Shown here piece after piece: positions 22,054 to 29,246 of a DNA stretch of 64,000 bases. Both the position numbers and the translations under genes were made by a program. Position 1 is the first letter of the stretch; each line of letters begins with the position of its first letter. Source of the stretch: Methanolobus sp. ZRKC5 (GTDB lineage: Archaea; Halobacteriota; Methanosarcinia; Methanosarcinales; Methanosarcinaceae); the NCBI RefSeq assembly GCF_038446525.1, contig NZ_CP151792.1:1922001-1986000 (forward strand). Direction: 5' to 3'. The notes below the pieces were generated by a model. It searched no databases and was not told where the DNA came from. It worked only from the letters and a program-made list of their open reading frames with translations.

Positions 22054-22077
22054 AGTACCGCTAAGGTACTTTTTTTC
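22054..22077 (+). terminator. Terminator of mtd
   Basis: AGTACC (22054-22059) pairs with GGTACT (22065-22070), followed immediately by TTTTTTCTCTTTTTT. It begins right after the mtd stop codon, and the small gene at 22086 starts just downstream of the T tract. Confidence 0.75.
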
Positions 22078-22085
22078 TCTTTTTT

Positions 22086-22262
22086 ATGGACTTACTTACT
22101 GTCATTTTAATTGCTGTAGCAGCTTTTGTTATCTTCGTTCTTTTAACAGCCTATTTCATGAAATCTACATTGTACATGAATAAAGAGGCAAGCAAAGCTG
22201 AATTGATGAATGAGATTGAAGACAAAGATAATGATACTACAAAAAAAGACGATGGGAATTAG
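22086..22262 (+). CDS. Small single-span membrane protein, 58 aa
   Basis: An ATG frame of 58 residues directly downstream of the mtd terminator. Residues 3-24 form one strong membrane helix (LLTVILIAVAAFVIFVLLTA), then YFMKSTLYMNKEASK and a very acidic/basic C-terminal tail rich in D, K and E. Such order (short N-terminus, one helix, charged tail) is not expected by chance and marks it as coding. No family is recognised. No clear ribosome site is visible; it may be read from leaky mtd transcripts. Its stop codon lies inside a hairpin (ATGGGAA/TTCCCAT). Confidence 0.6.
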   Translation: MDLLTVILIAVAAFVIFVLLTAYFMKSTLYMNKEASKAELMNEIEDKDNDTTKKDDGN

Positions 22263-22291
22263 TTCCCATTAATAATAAAAAACGATTATAG

Positions 22292-22885
22292 TTACTTTGG
22301 TTCTTCTTTTGCCCTTGGCATTGCTATTATCTCTCTTACCTGAAGGCTGAAGAAGTCAAATGAATGTGCAGGTCTTACAACTACAGATACGTCAGCACCC
22401 CATCTTGTTCCTCCGATCGCAATTATCTCAGTATCCGGGGACACGGGTATGTGACCTGAGTCTGCTGCCATCATTGCGCATTCAAGTGCTACCTTGAAGC
22501 CTTTTCCAAAAACTGCACGTAATGTGTCTGATATTACATCAATGCGGCTGGCACCACCTATGCGCTTTGAGATTGCACGCTCAACACCTGAGAACATATG
22601 GGATTGGGTTGTCATCACAACTCCAAGCTCTTCCAGTTGTTTCAGTTTTTCCTCATCGACTTCCCACTTCCCACTTTCCTTAAGTCCATACTGGTGGGTT
22701 ATGGCAATGATTTTTACATCCTGGTCCTTGAATGCCTCTGCAGCTATGAGTGCGGTCTCTCCGCTTGTGCTTGCAAGTACGACATGCTTGATGCCAAGTT
22801 CTGCAGCCCTTTTTGCAGATAATTTCATTACTTCTTCGGTGTTTGCTTTTCCTACTTCGTTAAAGTATGTGATCGTCTTTTCCAT
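22292..22885 (-). CDS. Pyruvate kinase alpha/beta-domain family protein (COG1751-like)
   Basis: A 197-residue cytoplasmic protein that resembles the C-terminal alpha/beta domain of pyruvate kinase alone, as in archaeal COG1751 members. It contains KHVVLASTSGETALIAAEAF and the ending region EIIAIGGTRWGADVSVVVRPAHSFDFF. No kinase active site is present, so it is not a pyruvate kinase. The frame begins six codons upstream, but GGTGATAAT favours ATG 22885 (MEKTITYFNEVG). The function is unknown; a hairpin (ATGGGAATTAGTTCCCAT) lies just beyond its end. Confidence 0.75.
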   Translation of the reverse strand: MEKTITYFNEVGKANTEEVMKLSAKRAAELGIKHVVLASTSGETALIAAEAFKDQDVKIIAITHQYGLKESGKWEVDEEKLKQLEELGVVMTTQSHMFSGVERAISKRIGGASRIDVISDTLRAVFGKGFKVALECAMMAADSGHIPVSPDTEIIAIGGTRWGADVSVVVRPAHSFDFFSLQVREIIAMPRAKEEPK

Positions 22886-22903
22886 ATTATCACCTTTGAT
22901 CAT

Positions 22904-23199
22904 GATTTCAAGTTTAAGAATAAAACAGTGCTCCTCTTTTATATATGTTTATGGAGTTAGCGGCAAATTCCAATTGCTTTGGAGTTGTTTATTTTGTTAA
23001 TTTAATGTCATAAGAATATTTGTGGGGGGATTATTTTGCTTTCCATGAAGTATTCTGGTGATTCGTGGTTCGAACTAAGTCATTCGAATGGCGGGGGTAA
23101 TATCAATAACCAAAAAATGTAGCGGTGGTTAAAATACAGGATTTACTCATGGTGTGACGTTTAGAAATACTCATATAGTTGTCCATTGATTTTTTTATT
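22904..23199 (+). other. Gap before the YkgJ-type gene
   Basis: About 300 bases in which I see no gene, stable RNA or repeat. It is AT-rich and contains the promoter region of the minus-strand 22885 gene (near 22900-22950) and presumably that of the frame starting at 23200. Confidence 0.4.
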
Positions 23200-23750
23200 A
23201 TGTACGAAAAAAGAACCTTAAGTGATTTACCTTTTTTAAAATAGTTCAGGAAATATTTTCGCACTATTCATGGCCATGTACGTGTCCTGCGATTTGCTGC
23301 AAAATAGTAGATATCAATCTGGATGAATATGATATAAAAATATTAGGGCAAGTACCAAAGGATAAGACCGATAAGATCGAATCCTTCATTGAAGGCGGAG
23401 AACTTCATTACAAACTATCTCCTCCTTGCCCCTTTTTGGAATCTGGTAAGTGCACCGTATATGATAGGAGACCAACTATGTGCCGATTGTTTCCGTTTAA
23501 TCTCACAACTATGCCAGATGCGTTGCTTTTATTTCCATGTGATATGAGGGCAAATATATTCGAAGACTATATCGAATATTCAGACCATATGCTAAAGCAA
23601 CCTTTTCCTGCAAAAACGATTGATGCCTTCGAACAATTGCATTGTTCTTTTGACAGCAAGCTGAATGAAGGTTTGCCCATTCCTATGCTAGTTATGAAAA
23701 TTAATGATCTAATACCTTTTAACGAATATTTCAAATCAAGATTAAAGTAG
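23200..23750 (+). pseudogene. YkgJ-family cysteine-cluster protein, frameshifted
   Basis: The C-terminal 104 residues from 23436 contain a YkgJ-type cysteine motif (CPFLESGKCTVYDRRPTMCRLFPF), but homologous sequence continues upstream in frame: CTCPAICCKIVDINLDEYDI at 23276-23335. No start codon exists in that frame. A plausible start, ATG 23200 (MYEKRTLSDLPF), is in the previous frame and hits TAG at 23242. A -1 shift at TTTTTTA (23232-23238) joins the two into about 183 residues. Such proteins bind metal or an Fe-S cluster; the function is unknown. It could be a pseudogene, a homopolymer sequencing error, or programmed frameshifting. Confidence 0.7.
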
Positions 23751-23893
23751 AATCAACTAATAGAAATGAGGACAGCAAACGGCGATGAAGCTTATGTTAT
23801 ATTCACGAAGGGCATGTTTGCTTTAAAATAAGAGTATATTTGTAAAAGTATCCATTAATGCAAGCATGTTTGGGATTTTTGATGTACTCCGGG

Positions 23894-23937
23894 CTGCCTT
23901 CACAAATTTAACACTGTATCAGTGATGGCAGTTTTTT
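23894..23937 (+). terminator. Stem-loop with T-run
   Basis: CTGCC (23894) pairs with GGCAG (23927-23931), with an inner CACTG-TAT-CAGTG hairpin (23912-23924), and TTTTTT follows. It could terminate the YkgJ transcript. The remaining spacer 23751-24091 (about 340 bases) shows no other gene. Confidence 0.5.
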
Positions 23938-24091
23938 ATCTTCTTTAAATCTCATGTACCAGATAAGGAAATTACCTCTTATCGTCCGCATATATGTTTA
24001 ATTTATGCAGCAAACGATGCTCTTATCTATAAGCTGGCTGTTATATTAATATAAGGGAGTTTAGCAAGTCGTATTTTTGAAAGGTGATAGT

Positions 24092-24838
24092 TTGGCAGTA
24101 ACAGATTATGATAATAACAATGTAAAGATCATAACCGCAGATATAAAATCAGAAAATCCTGTTTTGATAGAGGGTTTTCCGGGCATTGGTCTTGTAGGAA
24201 ATATTGCAAGCCAGCAGATTATCGATGAATTGAAGATGGAATATATGGGGTCCATTGACTCGAGACATTTCCCGCCGATTGCAGTTCTTTATGAAGGCCT
24301 CATAAATATGCCTGTGAGGATATATGAAAGCGTAGAACACAATATGGTAATGATCGTCTCAGATATACCCATAAATCCGGTAGTTGCCTATGATATAAGT
24401 AAAGCTCTTCTGGAATGGGCAAAGTCCATCAATGTTAAAGAAATCGTCTCTCTGGCAGGTATTGCAACCATGAGCGAAGACCACAAGGTCTTTGGTGCTG
24501 CGACTACCCTTGAAATGCTTGAAAGGATAAAGGACAAAGTGGAGCTTTTCCAGATGGGTACAATTTCAGGTATATCCGGCAGTATTATGGGCGAATGCTT
24601 CGTAAGCAAAATGCCTGCAATAAGTCTTCTTGGTTCCACCATGAGCCAGAATCCTGATCCAAGGGCAGCAGCAGTGGTAATTGATGTACTAAACCTTCTA
24701 TATGATTTCAAGATAGACACCGAAGGTCTTATCGAACAGGCTGAGAAGATCGAAATAGAGATGCAACGGCTCGCTGAAGATGTAAGATCTACTGAACAGC
24801 CAACAGGACCAAGAAAAGAGTTCCCTATGTACGGGTGA
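24092..24838 (+). CDS. PAC2-family (proteasome assembly chaperone-like) protein
   Basis: A 248-residue protein of the archaeal PAC2/COG2047 ATP-grasp-like family. It has NPVLIEGFPGIGLVGNIASQQII near residue 22, MVMIVSDIPINP, SLAGIATM and the family segment GTISGISGSIMGECF. PAC2 relatives assist proteasome assembly in eukaryotes, but the archaeal function is not settled. The frame begins at 24077, yet GGTGATAG before TTG 24092 indicates that TTG as the start. A DUF473 gene follows after 4 bases. Confidence 0.85.
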   Translation: MAVTDYDNNNVKIITADIKSENPVLIEGFPGIGLVGNIASQQIIDELKMEYMGSIDSRHFPPIAVLYEGLINMPVRIYESVEHNMVMIVSDIPINPVVAYDISKALLEWAKSINVKEIVSLAGIATMSEDHKVFGAATTLEMLERIKDKVELFQMGTISGISGSIMGECFVSKMPAISLLGSTMSQNPDPRAAAVVIDVLNLLYDFKIDTEGLIEQAEKIEIEMQRLAEDVRSTEQPTGPRKEFPMYG

Positions 24839-24842
24839 TATC

Positions 24843-25232
24843 ATGGAATATGTTGCTTTAACGGGAATATCTGAACGTGTTATGTCTGAGCTAAGGCATA
24901 ACAGACTTCTTACAATAGAAATAAGGAACCCTTACAATTTCATGGCTGCCCTGCATTCAAGTGTAGGTGATATGTTATTACTTACCCACACAAGTCCCGA
25001 AGACGTCACAGGCGGAAGTATGGGAATAATTGCGAAATTGGTCAAGCATCAGATATCAACCCACCGAATAACACAGAGCAATGAACTTCATTATGAAGAA
25101 CGTGAGACTACATGCCTAAGGTTGCAGCTTGACCCAAAGTGCACTGCACGTGTGCGTAAAGTTCTGAACAACAGAATAGGTGAAACTACAAAGGTCGATG
25201 CGGAAGAGATTCCGCTCTACAATGCCAGATAA
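24843..25232 (+). CDS. DUF473 family protein
   Basis: A 129-residue soluble protein typical of methanogens, with MEYVALTGISERVMSELRHN at the start and the conserved LRLQLDPKCTARVRKVL near the end. It starts 4 bases after the PAC2-type gene, so both come from one transcript. The function is unknown. The family call is from memory of the pattern, not a search. Confidence 0.75.
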   Translation: MEYVALTGISERVMSELRHNRLLTIEIRNPYNFMAALHSSVGDMLLLTHTSPEDVTGGSMGIIAKLVKHQISTHRITQSNELHYEERETTCLRLQLDPKCTARVRKVLNNRIGETTKVDAEEIPLYNAR

Positions 25233-25241
25233 AATAAAAAC

Positions 25242-25868
25242 TCATTCAAATGTTGCAGGGATGTTTTTTAATCCCTCTTCTATTGTTTTTACAAATTCCC
25301 ATCTGATGCCTAAAGGTACTTCTTCATTAGCATAGTTGCTATGTTTTCTGGAACCTTTGCAGCCATAAGAAATACCAATTCCTTCCTGAAGTGGTTTTGC
25401 AGTGCAATCACCGCATATGGATGCTGCACCAATTGATCTTGATTCTATGCCCTCACCAAAATGATATGCATATGCCTGTATAATCCTCATGGCACTTTCC
25501 GGCTTGAGGTAGAGTAAAAGTACATCGAATTTTCCTTTGTTCCCTTTCAAAGGCTCAATCCTTAAGGATTTGAATTCTCTTTTTATCCTGGGAAGATTGC
25601 TTGCTGCTTTTTCGGCGGTTTTAGCATTTTTGTATCTGCCGGATTTCAAATAGTAATCTGCAGGGCTGTTCTCGCTGATTCCAAGTACGTAATCTCCAGG
25701 CCTGCATCGTTGATGACTTATGAGGGATGCTTCTCCATGTCTTGCATTGTGGACAAGTTCGCAATAAAGAAGGTCCGATGTGTCACTATCCTCTTCGGAT
25801 AGTGTAATGCACACCGGCTCTCCATTGTCCATAAGTGATTCAATATTGGGGAATTTACATGAGTTCAT
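25242..25868 (-). CDS. DUF169 family protein
   Basis: A 208-residue protein resembling the COG2043/DUF169 family. It contains CELVHNARHGEASLISHQRCRPGDYVLG near residue 36 and the conserved cysteine stretch SICGDCTAKPLQEG plus SYGCKGSRK. The cysteines suggest metal or redox chemistry. Function unknown; homologs are common in methanogens. It lies 36 bases downstream of sepS on the same strand. Confidence 0.7.
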   Translation of the reverse strand: MNSCKFPNIESLMDNGEPVCITLSEEDSDTSDLLYCELVHNARHGEASLISHQRCRPGDYVLGISENSPADYYLKSGRYKNAKTAEKAASNLPRIKREFKSLRIEPLKGNKGKFDVLLLYLKPESAMRIIQAYAYHFGEGIESRSIGAASICGDCTAKPLQEGIGISYGCKGSRKHSNYANEEVPLGIRWEFVKTIEEGLKNIPATFE

Positions 25869-25904
25869 TCAGGCACCAGCATCGAATATTTAGTTCAATT
25901 CACT

Positions 25905-27524
25905 CTACTCAATAATTGCTCTTACAGTCGTGAAAACAGGTCCGCGAATGTCTATCTTCTTTTTGTTGCTGGTGATGAAGCGCTGTGCGAGAGGTTCAAG
26001 ACGAATGTTGATCTCAGAAGGTACCTTGACTATCCTTACTCTTGTTTCAACTTCACTTTCACCATTTGCAACGGCATCCTCTATATCCTTTGCAGCCTGG
26101 CAGGCAAATGCGTCCAGGAACCTGACACCTGTCCTTGCAGAGTGATTTTCAAGTACCTTTCTCCATTTCTTGTTGTCAGGTACTCCCAGAATGTCACTCT
26201 CATAGGCAACTACTTCGTTGAACACAGCAGGTCCACAGAGCTTTGTCTCTTCCTCAGGTTCGATGACAGCCACTTTTACCGTCTTTCCGTTGATGCTTCC
26301 TTCCCATGCAGGGAATTCACATGGACTTGGGGTTGCCGCATATTCCTCACAAACCGCTACAATTGCTTTAACGATATCTTTGCCCTGGGCAGTTTCAGGT
26401 ACATTCTCTACATATGTCGTCCTTGCAAGCTCATTATCGGTCATCTTCCACTCAGAATATTGTGGTATCTGTGGATATGTAAGTGAGCGGATGTCAGTTG
26501 CATCATGGAGTATCATTGCCAGTCTTTCAACTCCAAGGCCGAGGTTCATCACAGGACAGGGTATATTGTACTGAGAAAGGGCTGTAGGCGAGTAAATACC
26601 AAAGGTTGCTATCTCTATCCATCCGTCGGAGTACTTTGTGTTAGAACCCACCAGATTTGGATGATAGGCAAAGACCTCTATCTGTGTGTCAGGCACATAG
26701 TATTTGCTGCGTTTGTCGTCAGGTCTGAACATGAACTTTTCAAAACCGAACTGTGAAAGTAAACCCTGTGCAACTGCTTTCCCATGGTCGACGGTCACAT
26801 TTTCATCCATTATAACGCAGGATGCAGAGTAGTATGTCATGAGACGTGCCGCATCTTCAGCCTGCTCTCTCCTGAAGCAACGATCAATGGAGAAAAAATT
26901 GAATGGTGGATTTGCACGTTCGATGACAGATGCAAGGCTGATGAACCAGCCTGATGTCATGTGACTTCTAAGTGTCTTTTTTGTTGCCTGGGGGATGAGT
27001 TCCTTGAACTCAGGAAATACCTGGTCTATCATTTCAACAACCAGTGAATCAGAAACACTGATTCCGGCAGCGATCTCAGGAACAAGGTCGTCTCCTTCCA
27101 CATCTCCTTTCTTGTATGCGTGAAGTATCTTCCTTATGGTCTCAATGGCTTCATCATCGATATCACCAAGAATCTGCCTGATACTACTGATACGTTCGTC
27201 GGATATTCCTACATTGGGGCGTGGAAGTCCTGAAAGATAGAAACACCTGTCAAGAACAGCAAGTGCTTCATGGCTGAATTGCTTGTGAACCTCTCTCTCA
27301 TCTACTATGAGTGGGTTCATCATTTCCTCGAATCCCATTCTCATATATGCATCACGAAGTTTTGAGATGGTGTCATATACAGGGTGTGGTTTCCCGTATT
27401 TGAGGGTCATATGTGGGTATTGGTCATTCAGTTTTGTTTCACTGATATAATCCTTCCCTGTATTCCATGCAGCGTCAAAATCTTCGCTTGCTGCTTTCTT
27501 AATATCATCAGGATTGAATTTCAT
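25905..27524 (-). CDS. sepS: O-phosphoserine--tRNA(Cys) ligase (SepRS)
   Basis: A 539-residue class II synthetase that charges tRNA-Cys with phosphoserine; SepCysS then converts it to Cys-tRNA. Found only in methanogens and a few relatives. Motif 1-like GFEEMMNPLIVDE, motif 2 (FSIDRCFRREQAEDAARLMTYYSAS) and motif 3 (MNLGLGVERLAMILH) are visible. Length and sequence match SepRS. A strong ribosome site (AGAGGAAAATAC) precedes ATG 27524. SepCysS is not in this window; the cognate tRNA-Cys is at 13.95 kb. Confidence 0.97.
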   Translation of the reverse strand: MKFNPDDIKKAASEDFDAAWNTGKDYISETKLNDQYPHMTLKYGKPHPVYDTISKLRDAYMRMGFEEMMNPLIVDEREVHKQFSHEALAVLDRCFYLSGLPRPNVGISDERISSIRQILGDIDDEAIETIRKILHAYKKGDVEGDDLVPEIAAGISVSDSLVVEMIDQVFPEFKELIPQATKKTLRSHMTSGWFISLASVIERANPPFNFFSIDRCFRREQAEDAARLMTYYSASCVIMDENVTVDHGKAVAQGLLSQFGFEKFMFRPDDKRSKYYVPDTQIEVFAYHPNLVGSNTKYSDGWIEIATFGIYSPTALSQYNIPCPVMNLGLGVERLAMILHDATDIRSLTYPQIPQYSEWKMTDNELARTTYVENVPETAQGKDIVKAIVAVCEEYAATPSPCEFPAWEGSINGKTVKVAVIEPEEETKLCGPAVFNEVVAYESDILGVPDNKKWRKVLENHSARTGVRFLDAFACQAAKDIEDAVANGESEVETRVRIVKVPSEINIRLEPLAQRFITSNKKKIDIRGPVFTTVRAIIE

Positions 27525-27554
27525 GTATTTTCCTCTAAAAGTAATAATATGAAT

Positions 27555-28190
27555 TTAATTTATCCTATTTTCAAAGTCCTTCATAGCTTTTTCCAGCTTT
27601 TGCTGGCGTATTGCGTTTGTAAGGTCTCCCCGCGTTCTTTCTATAATGGATCTTGTAGTATCCGTTTTGTGACGGAGTCCATGTGTCATAGCATCCGGAT
27701 AGTCGAACATCATAAGGCAATTATGGATCTCTTCCATAAATTGAAGGTGGGATTCTCCTTCTTCAGGTGATCCTTTTCTGATAAGGTCAAGTATATGTCT
27801 TCTGAGTTCCCCGCTCACATCTCCCAGTCCGTTCAGGTATGCCACATCACTTACATTGAGTTCTTCAGGTCCGGGTATGGCTTTATCCTCATTGTCCTTG
27901 TTGAGTATCCCGTAAACTATCGTACATTCCACAAATTCCTGTTGTGCATGTTCCAGAAATCCGGCAAAATATATGTCAGGATAAGTTTGGAGTAAAGTGT
28001 TTATTTTTTCAAGCATCTCTGCGGCCTTTTTAATGAGTGAACTGGCTTTTTTGAAATCCTTGTTATGTATGCTGTACATTGCAGTCCTGCAATTACGTAC
28101 GACATCTCTGGAAATCGATAAGGTACTCTCTCTTGCTTTATCTTTTTCCTCGAAATTATCCTTGATCCTGCTGGAAATTTTATTGATCAT
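27555..28190 (-). CDS. Translin-family protein
   Basis: A 211-residue, nearly all-helical protein with the translin pattern: REKDKARESTLSISRDVVRNCRTAMYSIH, EFVECTIVYGILN and a GDVSGELRRHILDLIRKGSPEEGE stretch. Archaeal translin-like proteins bind or cut RNA; the exact role is unsettled. ATG 28190 follows AAAGGATTGTA. It is 30 bases ahead of sepS on the same strand, so the two may share a transcript. Confidence 0.85.
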   Translation of the reverse strand: MINKISSRIKDNFEEKDKARESTLSISRDVVRNCRTAMYSIHNKDFKKASSLIKKAAEMLEKINTLLQTYPDIYFAGFLEHAQQEFVECTIVYGILNKDNEDKAIPGPEELNVSDVAYLNGLGDVSGELRRHILDLIRKGSPEEGESHLQFMEEIHNCLMMFDYPDAMTHGLRHKTDTTRSIIERTRGDLTNAIRQQKLEKAMKDFENRIN

Positions 28191-28355
28191 TACAATCCTT
28201 TAGTTCATTCGCAGCCTTGTATAAACACTTTTTCGAAAGCTTGCGTGAAAACGAACAATTATGTATGCAAAATATATTACTGCACGTGTTGTAATAAAAG
28301 TCAAAAACAAAAAAGATTAAAAAAGGAAATAATAATTATTACTTCCTGTGCTTGC

Positions 28356-28622
28356 CTACTCGTCGACCGGGATGGTCTCGAGCTGGCTTGCAACATCCCA
28401 TATGAGTGTCCTTGTATGGACCGGGATGTTAGGGTCGTTGCTTATATCTTCAAGAATGGATATGCTGGATGATGTTCTCAAAAAGAGGGGTTCATCCTTT
28501 TTACTTAATGTAACCAAAATTTCATTTGCAGAACGTCTTATATTCCTTGGTACTGAATTATCATTTGCGATATACTCTAATTTCTGCTTGCACTCATCAA
28601 TAACTTGTTCAAAACTTGACAT
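28356..28622 (-). CDS. UPF0147 family protein
   Basis: An 88-residue helical protein conserved in archaea, with [60 protein letters not shown] as the core. AAGGTGATCCTAC is a good ribosome site before ATG 28622. Function unknown. It is the first gene of the minus-strand run leading to translin and sepS. Confidence 0.9.
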   Translation of the reverse strand: MSSFEQVIDECKQKLEYIANDNSVPRNIRRSANEILVTLSKKDEPLFLRTSSSISILEDISNDPNIPVHTRTLIWDVASQLETIPVDE

Positions 28623-28740
28623 GTAGGATCACCTTGATAACCTTGAAATTAAAATAAGATTGCTTAATTAACTCCTAAATAATTATATTCTATAAAAAGA
28701 CTTTCATTGCTATATATGTTTTGAAAAACGAGGAGATAAA

Positions 28741-29217
28741 ATGTCAAATACTAATGATGATAATGTAATAAAAATATCTAAGATGCTTGAGATTGGAGGT
28801 ACAATGCTGGCCCAACAGTGTGATAATTGTGGTGCTCCTCTCTTCCGTTATCAGGGGCGTGTCCTTTGTCCAGTTTGTGAGGATATTCGTGACCCACGCA
28901 GGGCCATGCAATCACCTCCAACTGCAGATACCTCTTCATCTCCAATAACCGGACCTTCTTCTATAAAAGAAAAGGAAACTCCGGTTGCGGCAATCTCTGA
29001 CCAATCTTCCTGCTCAGATATGCAGGAAAAAAAACCGGTGAAGGCCGTTGCTCCGGTACAACTATCTGTTCCTGAACTTGAGTCCCTGATGATTAAAAAG
29101 ATGATCTCCCTGGCAAGTGAGATGCAGGATGAAAAAGATGTCAGGAAAATCATTGATTATCTTGACATGATTGACCGTTGTATGGATACAGTGGCTAAAA
29201 TGCGTGGCTTGCTGTAA
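28741..29217 (+). CDS. Autoantigen p27-like (SSSCA1) zinc-ribbon protein
   Basis: A 158-residue protein with an N-terminal zinc ribbon CDNCGAPLFRYQGRVLCPVC (two CxxC pairs) preceded by the family motif ISKMLEIGGTMLAQQ, typical of the Sjogren/scleroderma autoantigen 1 family. A disordered Ser/Thr/Pro middle (residues 60-115) and a C-terminal helix (MISLASEMQDEKDVRKIIDYLDMIDRCMD) follow. GAGGAGATAAA precedes the ATG. Archaeal function unknown. Confidence 0.85.
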   Translation: MSNTNDDNVIKISKMLEIGGTMLAQQCDNCGAPLFRYQGRVLCPVCEDIRDPRRAMQSPPTADTSSSPITGPSSIKEKETPVAAISDQSSCSDMQEKKPVKAVAPVQLSVPELESLMIKKMISLASEMQDEKDVRKIIDYLDMIDRCMDTVAKMRGLL

Positions 29218-29246
29218 TGCAGATTTAAGATTGAATTAATCCTTTT

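Noticed and set aside
23200-23304. Pyrrolysine read-through of the TAG at 23242-23244 in the YkgJ-type gene.
   Set aside because: Reading on after TAG in that frame gives a non-homologous peptide and another TAG at 23302. The conserved cysteine core is in the -1 frame, so frameshift or indel explains it better.
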